From Denitromonas sp. (GTDB taxonomy: Bacteria > Pseudomonadota > Gammaproteobacteria > Burkholderiales > Rhodocyclaceae), in assembly GCF_034676725.1 (NCBI RefSeq), contig NZ_JAUCBR010000004.1, positions 3,252,001 through 3,316,000 of the forward strand: a stretch of 64,000 bases of DNA. Reading direction: 5' to 3'. Both the position numbers and the translations under genes were made by a program. Under the pieces are notes generated by a model, which ran no database searches, was not told the origin of the DNA, and saw only the letters and a program-made list of their open reading frames with translations. Shown here piece after piece: positions 1 through 7,048 of the stretch (its first letter is position 1; every line of letters begins with the position of its first letter).

Positions 1-44
1 TAGAGGCCACCAAGCCGATAGTGCGCCGCTCGCCGGGCTTGCGC

Positions 45-50
45 TATAAT
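45..50 (+). promoter_or_regulatory. -10 box of the tRNA-Thr/tRNA-fMet transcript
   Basis: A perfect TATAAT lies 10 bases upstream of the tRNA-Thr 5' end. No convincing -35 hexamer is visible 16-18 bases further upstream, so only the -10 element is called. Confidence 0.45.
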
Positions 51-60
51 TCGCCCCCTT

Positions 61-136
61 GCCGGTTTAGCTCAGTTGGTAGAGCAACCGCCTTGTAAGC
101 GGTAGGTCGCGGGTTCGACTCCTGCAACCGGCACCA
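61..136 (+). tRNA. tRNA-Thr (anticodon TGT)
   Basis: A 76-nt cloverleaf. The acceptor arm GCCGGTT pairs with AACCGGC, the discriminator is A and CCA is genomically encoded. The anticodon stem-loop CCGCCTTGTAAGCGG exposes TGT, which reads ACA and related Thr codons. It sits directly upstream of the initiator tRNA and probably shares its transcript. Confidence 0.95.
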
Positions 137-203
137 GATTTCAGTTTTATGCACGCAAGCCTTGACGAGGCCGACTCTGTAGTCTAAAGTCTCGTTTCTC
201 TGA

Positions 204-279
204 CGCGGGGTGGAGCAGTTGGCAGCTCGTCGGGCTCATAACCCGAAGGTCGCAGGTTCAAGTCCTGCCCCCGCAACCA
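204..279 (+). tRNA. initiator tRNA-fMet (anticodon CAT)
   Basis: The hallmarks of an initiator tRNA are all visible: an unpaired C1-A72 position at the top of the acceptor stem, three consecutive G-C pairs in the anticodon stem (GGGCTCATAACCC) and encoded CCA. It is 76 nt long. The integrase-bearing segment begins right after its 3' end, so this 3' end is the likely attachment site of that element (inference). Confidence 0.95.
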
Positions 280-290
280 AATTTATGCTG

Positions 291-324
291 AAAACCCAAT
301 CACTTAGCGGTGGTTGGGTTTTTT
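291..324 (+). terminator. Rho-independent terminator after the tRNA pair
   Basis: The inverted repeat AACCCAA...TTGGGTT, with inner CAC/GTG pairing, is followed by six T. It lies 12 bases past tRNA-fMet and closes the tRNA transcript. Confidence 0.75.
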
Positions 325-327
325 GCT

Positions 328-376
328 TTGGGCCAACGTCGAATTCTTGGCCCAAGTTTGGCCCATTGTTGGCCCA
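328..376. repeat. TTGGCCCA iterons with 11-bp period
   Basis: Three direct copies of TTGGCCCA start at 347, 358 and 369, exactly one helical turn (11 bp) apart. An inverted copy, TTGGGCCAA, lies at 328-336. The array sits 50-100 bp inside the integrated segment, next to the tRNA-fMet 3' end. This is where arm-type integrase sites, or sites for the adjacent ribbon-helix-helix protein, would be expected. Function is inferred from position and periodicity only. Confidence 0.55.
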
Positions 377-402
377 CGCCAATTGATGCCTGTTCGCCAC
401 GC

Positions 403-597
403 TTAGTCACTTGACCTTCGGTCAATGCCGAACATTGGCCCGTCTTCGTCCTTGGCCAAAAATGCCTCCAGTGCCAAGCGAAGTACTTCTGACCTCGTCG
501 GGATCCTCCCCAAGCTTGCCTGCATAGCAATGCGTTTGCGATCGATCTGCTCAGCTAGGGCGTCACTCAATCGAACATTGATTTGTTGGCGTTCCAT
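403..597 (-). CDS. ribbon-helix-helix DNA-binding protein
   Basis: A 64-residue protein. The N-terminal beta strand INVRLSDALAEQID is followed by a helix-turn-helix segment (RIPTRSEVLRLALEAFLAK), the layout of MetJ/Arc/CopG-type regulators. The family binds DNA as dimers through paired beta strands, usually at short tandem or inverted repeats. The gene is divergent from the excisionase-integrase pair, across an intergenic region rich in TGTCTA/TAGACA repeats. It is therefore a good candidate repressor of that pair and of itself (inference). No toxin partner is seen next to it, so an antitoxin role is less likely. Confidence 0.75.
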   Translation of the reverse strand: MERQQINVRLSDALAEQIDRKRIAMQASLGRIPTRSEVLRLALEAFLAKDEDGPMFGIDRRSSD

Positions 598-632
598 CTG
601 CGCACCCCCTTAATAGTTCGCCCGAATTGTAA

Positions 633-710
633 CTGTCTAGAAAATAGCGGGTTGACTGAGCGTTGCTCTGCGGTAGATTGGATTTGTCTAAACGCTAGAC
701 AACTAGACAA
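633..710 (+). promoter_or_regulatory. promoter and TGTCTA/TAGACA operator of the xis-int genes
   Basis: A sigma70-like promoter, TTGACT (652-657), 16 bp, TAGATT (674-679), reads toward the excisionase gene. It overlaps a repeat cluster: TTGTCTA at 684-690 faces TAGACAA at 696-702 across 5 bp, a further TAGACAA is at 704-710, and a half-site TGTCTA is at 634-639. The inner repeats would cover the transcription start, which fits repression by the divergent ribbon-helix-helix protein. Confidence 0.6.
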
Positions 711-728
711 ACTGCTAAGGAGCAAGAA

Positions 729-962
729 ATGGCTGCTACGTATCTCACAACTGAAGAGCTTGCCGAGCGCATCAAATACGATCAGCGAACAATCCGCGAG
801 CGGCTGAAGGACAGCGTCCTGCTTGAAGGGGTGCACTACATCCGTCCCTTTGGGGGCAGAAAGATCCTCTACATTTGGGAACGGATCGAAGAGGACATGT
901 CGAAGTGTTCGCTCAATTCCTTCACGATCCCGATGGCGAATGGGGGTGTCTGCCATGGCTAG
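729..962 (+). CDS. excisionase-like HTH protein
   Basis: A 77-residue protein starting with a winged-helix/MerR-like module: TTEELAERI, then DQRTIRERL, then a basic RPFGGRKILYIW wing. This is typical of AlpA/Xis-type factors encoded beside tyrosine integrases. The start has a good ribosome site (AAGGAG, 6 bases upstream). The 3' end overlaps the integrase start by 8 bases, so the two are translationally coupled. It probably controls the direction of recombination; exact subfamily was not determined. Confidence 0.7.
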   Translation: MAATYLTTEELAERIKYDQRTIRERLKDSVLLEGVHYIRPFGGRKILYIWERIEEDMSKCSLNSFTIPMANGGVCHG

Positions 963-2250
963 TATTCGCACGCTTGCCGCCACTGGCACCTTGTTCATAG
1001 ATTTCAGGTTCGAAGGAAAGCGGTGTCGTGAGTACACCCGCCTTGAAGATACTCCTGCGAATAGGAAGAAGCTCACCCGCGTTGTCGAGCGTCTTGAGGA
1101 GGAGTTGGCGGCGGGGACCTTCAGCTACGCGAACTTCTTTCCCGGAAGCAAGAAGAAGCAGCTTGCCGCTGTCGGGTCGAGCACGCCTCAGCGACCCTTG
1201 GGTGACGGGTCTGGATCTAAGGAAGTGCCTCCATATAGAGGAACGTCGTTCCCCGGTGTGGTCGCATCTGTTCGTGAAACCCCTCTCTTTGAAGACTTTG
1301 CAGAGACCTGGGTTCAGGAGAACGAGGTCAGCTGGCGTCGCTCCTACCGTCGAACCGTGGAGGACATCATCAACAAGCACCTCGTCCCGCGCTTCAAGGG
1401 GCGGGGTGTCGGAAGCCTCACGCGGGAAGAACTCTTGAAGCTCCGGTCCGAACTCGCCAAAGTCCCCGGCCGGAAAAAAGAAACACTGTCGCCACGCAGG
1501 ATCAACGCCATCATGAATGTGATGAGCCTGATCCTCAAGGAAGCATCCGACAGATACCAGTTTACTTGCCCTTACTACAACATCAAACCGCTCAAGATAC
1601 CCAAGAGCGATGTGCAGCCCTTCACCCTCGCCGAGGTGATGACCATCCTGGCCACGGTTCGCGAGGACTATCGCGACTACTTCACTGTGCGCTTCTTCAC
1701 CGGCATGCGCACAGGCGAGGTCGATGGGCTCAAGTGGGAATACGTCGACTTCGAGCGAAGGCTCATCCTCATTCGAGAAACGATCGTTGCCGGCCAGATT
1801 GAGGACGAGGCAAAAACCCAGGAGTCGATCCGCGATATCCAGATGAGCCAAATCGTCTTCGATGCGCTCAAGCGGCAGTTTGTCAGCACCGGGAGGCGAG
1901 GGCGGTTCGTATTCTGCTCGCGGGATGGCAGCCCGTGCGACCACAACAATGTGACCAAGCGTGTGTGGTACCCGCTGTTGCGCCACCTCGGGCTCAAGCT
2001 CAGGCGGCCATACCAGACCCGCCATACGGCGGCGACCTTGTGGCTTGCTGCCGGAGAGAATCCCGAGTGGATCGCTCGCCAGATGGGCCATACCAGCACC
2101 GAGATGCTCTTCAAGGTGTACTCCCGGTATGTGCCCAATCTGACGCGGCAGGATGGCTCTGCCTTCGAACGCCTGATCACAAACGCCATCTCAGACTCAC
2201 CCCTGGATATGACTGCGGCGGACGCCGCCAAGGAGACCAGCCATGAATGA
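955..2250 (+). CDS. tyrosine-type site-specific integrase
   Basis: A 431-residue phage/island integrase. The ATG at 955 was chosen over earlier in-frame codons because it overlaps the excisionase stop and opens a typical N-terminal arm-binding segment. A SAM-like core-binding domain lies around residues 110-210. The catalytic domain shows the first Arg in TGMRTGEVDGLKW, the YQTRHTAATLW block (H-x-x-R region), GHTS, and the nucleophile Tyr near VYSRYVP. All catalytic boxes are present, so the protein looks intact. It reads away from tRNA-fMet, its presumed target. The HD gene overlaps its stop codon. Confidence 0.92.
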   Translation: MASIRTLAATGTLFIDFRFEGKRCREYTRLEDTPANRKKLTRVVERLEEELAAGTFSYANFFPGSKKKQLAAVGSSTPQRPLGDGSGSKEVPPYRGTSFPGVVASVRETPLFEDFAETWVQENEVSWRRSYRRTVEDIINKHLVPRFKGRGVGSLTREELLKLRSELAKVPGRKKETLSPRRINAIMNVMSLILKEASDRYQFTCPYYNIKPLKIPKSDVQPFTLAEVMTILATVREDYRDYFTVRFFTGMRTGEVDGLKWEYVDFERRLILIRETIVAGQIEDEAKTQESIRDIQMSQIVFDALKRQFVSTGRRGRFVFCSRDGSPCDHNNVTKRVWYPLLRHLGLKLRRPYQTRHTAATLWLAAGENPEWIARQMGHTSTEMLFKVYSRYVPNLTRQDGSAFERLITNAISDSPLDMTAADAAKETSHE

Positions 2251-2674
2251 ACAGCACGTTCCTGTTCCAGGCGCCGGAGCGGACATTGTCGTGGAGAAGC
2301 TCCCTCGGGTGTTCCGCATCCAGGCGATCGAACGCTTGCCGTTTGATCAGAAGTGCATGCGATCGCGCGCGACGCTCTTCCATGAGCGCGCAACCCTCAA
2401 TGTCGAGTGGCTCTCACAACATTGCGACGTACGCTTGACAGTGGGCAGCCTGGTGTCGATCCGCTGGAGCGGCCGACCCGTCAGCTGCAATGGGGCCGTT
2501 CGAATCGCTCGGCTCGTGCTGCTTGAGAAACCCGAAGCGTCGATCAACCTGTTCGACACCATACCAACTGCGTGGGTGCGTGACCGGGAGCTTGTCAAAC
2601 GGGGCGGGGCCATCTGGGCAAAGCTGCCAAGAGGCTTCTGCCACATGTTCAATGCAATCTTCTGGGAGGCGGGT
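2243..2674 (+). pseudogene. HD-domain (YhaM-like) protein, 5' fragment split by an IS
   Basis: The first 144 codons of a gene that overlaps the integrase stop by 8 bases. Translation then runs into the IS21 element and stops at 2692. Removing the IS and one copy of its CGGGT duplication joins codon GGT (2672-2674) in frame to CGA at 4775 and restores a 320-residue protein. This part has an OB-fold-like, beta-rich composition and ends PRGFCHMFNAIFW, leading into the HD domain of the second fragment. YhaM-type proteins pair an OB fold with an HD nuclease. The assignment rests on that layout, not on a search. Confidence 0.8.
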
Positions 2675-2727
2675 TGTCACTGCCGGATGTAATTTGATAC
2701 GGGTTGCCGATTGAAAGTTGATACACC
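2675..2727 (+). repeat. left terminal repeats of the IS21 element
   Basis: The outer block (2675-2700) starts TGTCACTGCCGG. The inner block (2702-2727) starts GGTTGCCGATTG and ends GATACACC. The inner block matches the reverse complement of 4707-4732 at 23 of 26 positions. Confidence 0.85.
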
Positions 2728-2759
2728 GAGTTGAGAAGATCGGGCCATTTGGAGCCCGG

Positions 2760-3848
2760 GTGATCACAGACGAGGTGTATGTGGAAATCGAACTGTTGAG
2801 GCGTCACGGGCTGAGCCTTCGGCGCATTGCTGCGGAGGTGGGATGTGCGGTGAACACGGTGCGGGCGCACCTGGCATCGCCGGCTCTGCCACGCTACGAG
2901 CGCAAGGTCAGGCGGGTAACGAAGCTGGCGCCCTTCGAGGCGTACTTGCGTGAGCGCCAGGCGGCGGCGCACCCGCACTGGATCCCTGCGACGGTCCTGA
3001 TGCGCGAGATCGTGGCGCAGGGCTATCAGGGCGGCGCCAGCCAGTTGCGCGCGTTCATGCACACGCTCAAGCCGGCGCAGCCACAAGAGCCGGTGGTGCG
3101 CTTCGAGACGGCGCCGGGCCACCAGATGCAGGTCGACTGGGTGGAGTTTCGTAAGGGTGCACAACCGCTGTACGCGTTCTGCGCCACGCTCGGCTACAGC
3201 CGCATGAGCTACGTCGAGTTTGTCGCCGACATGAAGGTGAGCACGCTGATCGGCTGCCACGAGCGCAGCTTCGCCGCGTTCGGAGGCGTGGTGCGCCAGG
3301 TGCTGTACGACAACATGAAGACGGTCGTGCTCGAACGCGATGTCCAGGGCGAAGGCGCACACCGCTTTCACGCCGGCTTTCTCGACTACGCCCGTCACGC
3401 CGGGTTCGTGATCAAGCTGTGCCGCCCCTACCGGGCGCGCACCAAGGGTAAGGTCGAGCGCTTCAACGGCTATCTGCGCCGCTCGTTCTATGTGCCTTTG
3501 GTTGCACAGTTCAAGCAGGCCGGCCTGGTGCTCGACGCCGCCACGGCCACGGTGCAGGTGCGCCGCTGGCTCGACGAGGTCGCCAACGTGCGCGTGCATG
3601 GCACCACTGGCGAGCCCCCGCTGACCCGGCTGGCCGCTGAACGGGCCGCGCTGCAGCCCTTGGCGCCGCCGTGGCGCGGCGACATCGAGGGCGCCCGGCC
3701 GCAGGCTGCAGCAGCGCAACAGGAGGCGCCCACGCGCCCGCCCGGCGTGCGTGCGCACCTCGAAACGGCACAACCCGCCCAGCATCCGCTGGCCATCTAT
3801 GACCAGTTGCTACAGACGCTGCAGCGTTCGCAGGAGATCGGCGCATGA
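2760..3848 (+). CDS. istA: IS21 transposase IstA
   Basis: A DDE transposase of about 362 residues. An N-terminal HTH (LRRHGLSLRRIAAEVG) precedes the RNase-H-like core, with Asp in MQVDWVEF, Asp in VLYDNMKT and Glu in KGKVERFNGY. The GTG at 2760 is preferred because GGAG lies just upstream; a TTG at 2718 is also in frame but falls inside the terminal repeat. IstA cuts and joins the IS ends and works with the ATPase IstB. The stop overlaps the istB start by 4 bases (ATGA), which couples their translation. Confidence 0.93.
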   Translation: MITDEVYVEIELLRRHGLSLRRIAAEVGCAVNTVRAHLASPALPRYERKVRRVTKLAPFEAYLRERQAAAHPHWIPATVLMREIVAQGYQGGASQLRAFMHTLKPAQPQEPVVRFETAPGHQMQVDWVEFRKGAQPLYAFCATLGYSRMSYVEFVADMKVSTLIGCHERSFAAFGGVVRQVLYDNMKTVVLERDVQGEGAHRFHAGFLDYARHAGFVIKLCRPYRARTKGKVERFNGYLRRSFYVPLVAQFKQAGLVLDAATATVQVRRWLDEVANVRVHGTTGEPPLTRLAAERAALQPLAPPWRGDIEGARPQAAAAQQEAPTRPPGVRAHLETAQPAQHPLAIYDQLLQTLQRSQEIGA

Positions 3849-4624
3849 ACCTGCAATACGAACGGATCCAGACGCTGTGTCAGACCTTGAGCCTGCCGCT
3901 GACCGCCCAGGGCTATGCCGCAGCGGCGCAGCAGGCAGCCACCGACCAACTGGGCTACAGCGACTTCCTCGAACAATTGCTCCGCGCCGAGGCGGCCGGA
4001 CGGCACAGCCGTAAGCAGAGCATGCTCACCCGCCTGGCCGGCTTCCCCGCGATCAAGACGCTGGAGGACTTCGATTATGGCTTTGCCAGCGGCCTCAAGC
4101 GCAGCCAGCTTGAAGAGTTGGCCAGCCTCGCCTTCGTCGAGCGTGCCGAAAACGTCGTACTGGTGGGCCCCAGCGGCGTGGGCAAGACCCATCTGGCCAT
4201 CGCGCTGGGCTACCGCGCCACGCAGGCGGGCATCAAGACGCGCTTCACCACCGCCGCCGATCTGCTGCTGACGCTGGTGCTGGCGCACGAGCGCAACCAG
4301 CTCAAGAGCATGATGCAGCGCTCGATCAACGCCTACCGGCTGCTGATCGTCGATGAGATCGGCTACCTGCCGATGACGCGCGAGCAGGCCAACCTATTCT
4401 TCCAGGTGATTGCGGCGCGCTACGAGCGCGGCAGCCTGATCGTGACCAGCAACCTGTCGTTCGGGCAGTGGGACAGCACCTTCGCCCAGGACGCCACGCT
4501 CACGGCGGCGCTGCTTGATCGGCTGCTGCATCACGCGCACATCGTGCCGATCAGCGGCGAGAGCTACCGGCTCAAGCACCAGCGCAAGGCCGGGATGGTA
4601 CAGCCGCTCGCCGCTGCCGGCTGA
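3845..4624 (+). CDS. istB: IS21 helper ATPase IstB
   Basis: A 259-residue AAA+ ATPase. Walker A is GPSGVGKTHLA (about residues 105-115) and Walker B is LLIVDEIGYLP. IstB resembles DnaC and prepares target DNA for IstA. The length is normal for the family and no lesion is seen. A GC-rich hairpin follows the stop (4628-4688) inside the IS and may limit read-through. Confidence 0.94.
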   Translation: MNLQYERIQTLCQTLSLPLTAQGYAAAAQQAATDQLGYSDFLEQLLRAEAAGRHSRKQSMLTRLAGFPAIKTLEDFDYGFASGLKRSQLEELASLAFVERAENVVLVGPSGVGKTHLAIALGYRATQAGIKTRFTTAADLLLTLVLAHERNQLKSMMQRSINAYRLLIVDEIGYLPMTREQANLFFQVIAARYERGSLIVTSNLSFGQWDSTFAQDATLTAALLDRLLHHAHIVPISGESYRLKHQRKAGMVQPLAAAG

Positions 4625-4706
4625 GGGCCGCGCGACGCTGCCCCCCTGCGCTCGGGCCTTCGGCCCTCCCTTCGGGGCGCAGCGTCGCACATGTCAATGA
4701 GATAGG

Positions 4707-4769
4707 GGTGTATCAGTTTTAAATCGGCAACCGCCGGAAAAGCGTGTCAGTTTTAAATCGGCATTGACA
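4707..4769 (-). repeat. right terminal repeats of the IS21 element
   Basis: Two copies of CAGTTTTAAATCGGCA start at 4714 and 4748, 34 bp apart. Read on the minus strand they form the outer and inner blocks that match the left end. The outermost base is 4769. Confidence 0.85.
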
Positions 4770-4774
4770 CGGGT

Positions 4775-5305
4775 CGATTCCATCGCTTCGTTTCCGGCCC
4801 GAGTTCGCTCAGGGGTCATCACCATGCGCCCGGTGGCAATCTACGCCACAGCATTGAGGTCGCCGAGCGCGCCCTTGGGCTGGCCGCGAAAGGTACGGCG
4901 GCCTGCGTGCACGTGCTGCTTCTTGCTTCGCTTCTGCACGATGCCGGAAAAGCAGACGAGTATCGCCTTGTGAATCGACGCTTTGTGCTATCTGATCGTG
5001 GTCGGCTGGTTGGTCATCGCCATACCGTCATCGAATGGATTGCAGCGGCGCGTGCTCAATATCAGGTGATCGTGCCGGATGCCGACTACCTGGCCTTGAT
5101 GCATGTGCTCACGTGCGCAAAAGGAGCGCCATCATGGCTTGGTATGCGCGAACCGCAAAGCCTTGACGCCACGATCCTTCAGATGGCCGATCGGGTGTCA
5201 GCGCAAGAAGAGCTGATCGGGCGGCACGCTCCGGAGGAGACTGGATTCGGGCGATACCACCCGCACTTGGGAATGCGGCCGTTTGTGGTGCGACCCGAAG
5301 CCTGA
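4775..5305 (+). pseudogene. HD-domain (YhaM-like) protein, 3' fragment
   Basis: In-frame continuation (176 codons) of the gene beginning at 2243. The metal-binding HD residues are visible: H in NLRHSIEVAE, the HD pair in LLHDAGKADEY (about residues 199-200 of the rejoined protein), H in GHRHTVIEW and D in MADRVSAQ. The lead-in RFVSGPSSLRGHHH and the GRLVGH motif are typical of the YhaM 3'-5' exoribonuclease branch. The fragment could be expressed from an internal GTG at 4907, but it lacks the N-terminal domain and the first metal-binding His. Confidence 0.8.
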
Positions 5306-5408
5306 GAACCATCCTTTCTTTGAGGGCAACTCAATCGCCGGTAATCCCCCCTGAAAACAGCGGCTCCCAGAAGTAGAATTTTCTACTAGCAGCAGGAGGA
5401 AGTTCTAC

Positions 5409-5675
5409 GTGAAGAAGTCCCGTTTTTCAGACAGCCAGATCATCGCGATTCTCAAGCAGGCAGAGGGCGGCACGCCGGTGCCGGAACTATGCCGGGAGCA
5501 CGGCATCAGCTCGGCCACGTTCTACAAGTGGCGCAGCAAGTTCGGCGGCATGGACGCCTCGCTGATGGCCCGGCTCAAGGAGTTGGAGGACGAGAACCGT
5601 CGCCTGAAGAAAATGTATGCCGAGGAGCGGCTCAAGGCCGAGATCCTCAAGGAGGCGCTCGAAAAAAAGTGGTGA
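5409..5675 (+). CDS. IS3 OrfA (HTH protein)
   Basis: An 88-residue protein starting at GTG after a strong AGGAGGAAG ribosome site. It has an HTH domain (DSQIIAILKQAEGG, then VPELCREHGISSATFYKWRSK) followed by a leucine-rich coiled coil (LKELEDENRRLKKMYAEERL) for dimerisation. It binds the IS ends. A slippery A-AAA-AAG just before its stop allows fusion to OrfB, making the OrfAB transposase. Confidence 0.92.
   Translation: MKKSRFSDSQIIAILKQAEGGTPVPELCREHGISSATFYKWRSKFGGMDASLMARLKELEDENRRLKKMYAEERLKAEILKEALEKKW
5663..5669 (+). promoter_or_regulatory. -1 frameshift site of the IS3 element
   Basis: The heptamer A-AAA-AAG lies in the correct phase of orfA (codons GAA AAA AAG), two codons before its TGA. 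A -1 slip moves ribosomes into the orfB frame (GTG GTG AAG). This is the usual way IS3 elements make OrfAB. Confidence 0.75.
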
Positions 5676-6496
5676 AGCCATCTCACCGTCGTGGGATGGC
5701 GCAACGGGCTGTGCGTGACAAAGGCGCTGCGGTGCGCGTGGCCTGCGCTGCGTTTGGAATCAGCGAAACCTGCTACCGCTACCAGGCAAAGCTGTCGGCT
5801 GAGAATGATGAGATTGCGGATCACCTGATCCAGCTCACACACAATCAGCGCAACTGGGGTTTCGGGCTGTGCTTTCTGTATCTGCGCAACGTCAAGGGCT
5901 TCCAGTGGAACCACAAGCGTGTCTATCGGATTTACCGCGAATTGGAACTGAACCTGCGGATCCGGCCGCGCAAACGCCTGGTGCGCGAGAAGCCTGAACC
6001 ACTGGCCGTGCCCGCAGCGATCAACCAGTGCTGGTCGATGGATTTCATGCACGATCAACTGGCAGATGGGCGCAGTTTCCGGCTGCTGAACATCATCGAC
6101 GACTTCAATCGTGAAGCGCTGGCGATGGACATTGATCTGTCACTGCCGGCCGAGCGCGTTGTGCGCGCCCTGGACCGGGTCATCGAATGGCGTGGCAAGC
6201 CCAAGCAGATCCGCAGCGACAACGGGCCAGAATATGTTGGCAAGACGCTGACTGAATGGGCGCAGCGACGCGGAATACGGCTGCAGTACATCCAGCCTGG
6301 AAAGCCCCAGCAGAACGCTTACATCGAACGCTACAATCGAACCGTTCGCTACGACTGGCTCGGTCACTACCTGTTCGATTCAATCACCGAGGTGCAGGAG
6401 CACGCGACCACCTGGATCTGGACCTACAATCACGAGCGACCGAACATGGCGCTCGGTGGCATCACCCCGAAACAGAAGCTGGCCATGGCCGCATGA
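5672..6496 (+). CDS. IS3 OrfB transposase (DDE integrase core)
   Basis: About 274 residues from the GTG at 5672; the same frame is entered by frameshifting from orfA. An HTH-like segment (SHRRGMAQRAVRDKG) is followed by an rve-type catalytic core: Asp in CWSMDFMHDQ, Asp in IRSDNGPEYV and Glu in NAYIERYNRTVR. It ends with YNHERPNMALGGITP, as is usual for this family. All catalytic residues are kept. Confidence 0.92.
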   Translation: MKPSHRRGMAQRAVRDKGAAVRVACAAFGISETCYRYQAKLSAENDEIADHLIQLTHNQRNWGFGLCFLYLRNVKGFQWNHKRVYRIYRELELNLRIRPRKRLVREKPEPLAVPAAINQCWSMDFMHDQLADGRSFRLLNIIDDFNREALAMDIDLSLPAERVVRALDRVIEWRGKPKQIRSDNGPEYVGKTLTEWAQRRGIRLQYIQPGKPQQNAYIERYNRTVRYDWLGHYLFDSITEVQEHATTWIWTYNHERPNMALGGITPKQKLAMAA

Positions 6497-6572
6497 GCTC
6501 TACTTCTGACGACCGCTAAAAACGGGGGGATTACCCTGCCCCGACAGCCGCGTCAACACGGGCGTTCAAGGC

Positions 6573-6603
6573 AAAAAAAATCCCAACCGATAAGGGTTGG
6601 GAT
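6573..6603 (-). terminator. ssrA terminator
   Basis: Read on the minus strand, stem ATCCCAACC/GGTTGGGAT is followed by a run of eight U. It lies 10 bases beyond the tmRNA 3' end. Confidence 0.8.
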
Positions 6604-6612
6604 TTTGGTAAA

Positions 6613-6988
6613 TGGTGGAGCCGGGGGGAATCGAACCCCCGTCCGCAAGCCCTCCACAATGAGCTCTACATACTTGTCCCGTCTATTTGGATTTAATCAT
6701 GGGGGTTGGCCGACAGGCGGGCCGTCCCACAACGAGTTACCTTGGTTTTAGGAGCTGCGCCAAGTAACCCGACGCAACCACGAGTTCCTGTAAATGACAC
6801 TGCAAGAAAGAGCTTTCACCCAATCATCCGACCCAGGAACCTGTCGGGGCAGCGCCCACCGGGATTAAGCGGCGAGTGCGAAACGCTTGTCGTTGGCGTT
6901 TAGTTTGTTTCCAGCTGATTTACGAGGTAACTGGACCTCGGTATGCACTCAAATGCTTTGCGACCCACGTCGAAGCCAAGTCGGCCCC
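6613..6988 (-). ncRNA. ssrA: transfer-messenger RNA (tmRNA)
   Basis: A 376-nt tmRNA. The 5' end GGGGCCGACTTGGCTTCGAC and the 3' end GGTTCGATTCCCCCC...CTCCACCA form the Ala-tRNA-like domain (acceptor GGGGCCG with CGGCTCC, encoded CCA). It charges with alanine, enters stalled ribosomes with SmpB, and tags the nascent chain for proteolysis. The tag frame is at 6865-6897. The 3' end of ssrA is a known island attachment site in other bacteria, but nothing here shows such use. Confidence 0.96.
6865..6897 (-). other. tmRNA proteolysis-tag reading frame
   Basis: Resume codon GCC through stop TAA encodes ANDKRFALAA. The C-terminal ALAA is the usual degron recognised by ClpXP/ClpAP. The full tag after tmRNA alanine would be A-ANDKRFALAA. 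Confidence 0.85.
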
Positions 6989-6994
6989 TTGAAG

Positions 6995-7023
6995 TGCTAA
7001 TTGGGGATGTTTTCCCAGACTTC
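6995..7023 (-). promoter_or_regulatory. candidate ssrA promoter
   Basis: On the minus strand TTGAAG, a 17-bp spacer, then AATTAG ends about 8 bases before the tmRNA 5' base. The -10 box is a weak match, so this is tentative. Confidence 0.4.
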
Positions 7024-7048
7024 AAGCCCTTGCAGTTTAGCATGAGTT

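Larger units (their letters stand above)
2675..4769 (+). mobile_element. IS21-family insertion sequence
   Basis: A 2095-bp element with both IS21 genes (istA, istB). The ends are related inverted repeats beginning TGTCACTGCCG on the left and TGTCAATGCCG on the right (reverse complement). Each end has an outer and an inner repeat block, as in IS21 relatives. It is flanked by the 5-bp direct repeat CGGGT (2670-2674 and 4770-4774), the target duplication. Both genes are full length, so it may still be mobile. The HD gene reads through perfectly once the element is removed, which suggests the insertion is recent. Confidence 0.95.
5340..6535 (+). mobile_element. IS3-family insertion sequence
   Basis: A roughly 1196-bp element with orfA, orfB and a -1 frameshift window. 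The inverted ends begin GGTAATCCCCCC on both sides and share further matches (CAGCGG/TAGCGG, then CAGAAGTAGA). Boundaries are good to a base or two. No target duplication is evident: the left flank reads TCGCC and the right flank CCTGC. This suggests a rearrangement or deletion after insertion. The transposase shows all three DDE residues, so the element itself looks intact. Confidence 0.85.

Noticed and set aside
2670..4774. CRISPR or other spaced-repeat reading of the repeated IS ends
   Set aside because: The repeats are the multiple terminal blocks normal for IS21-family ends; no spacer array is present anywhere in the window.
4764..4973. A 69-codon frame just after the IS21 element
   Set aside because: It is in a different frame from the HD gene continuation, which has clear HD residues and rejoins perfectly to the 5' fragment.
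6613..6988. ssrA 3' end as the attachment site of the integrase element
   Set aside because: The integrase lies beside tRNA-fMet, and no repeat of the ssrA 3' end was seen at the other side of the element.
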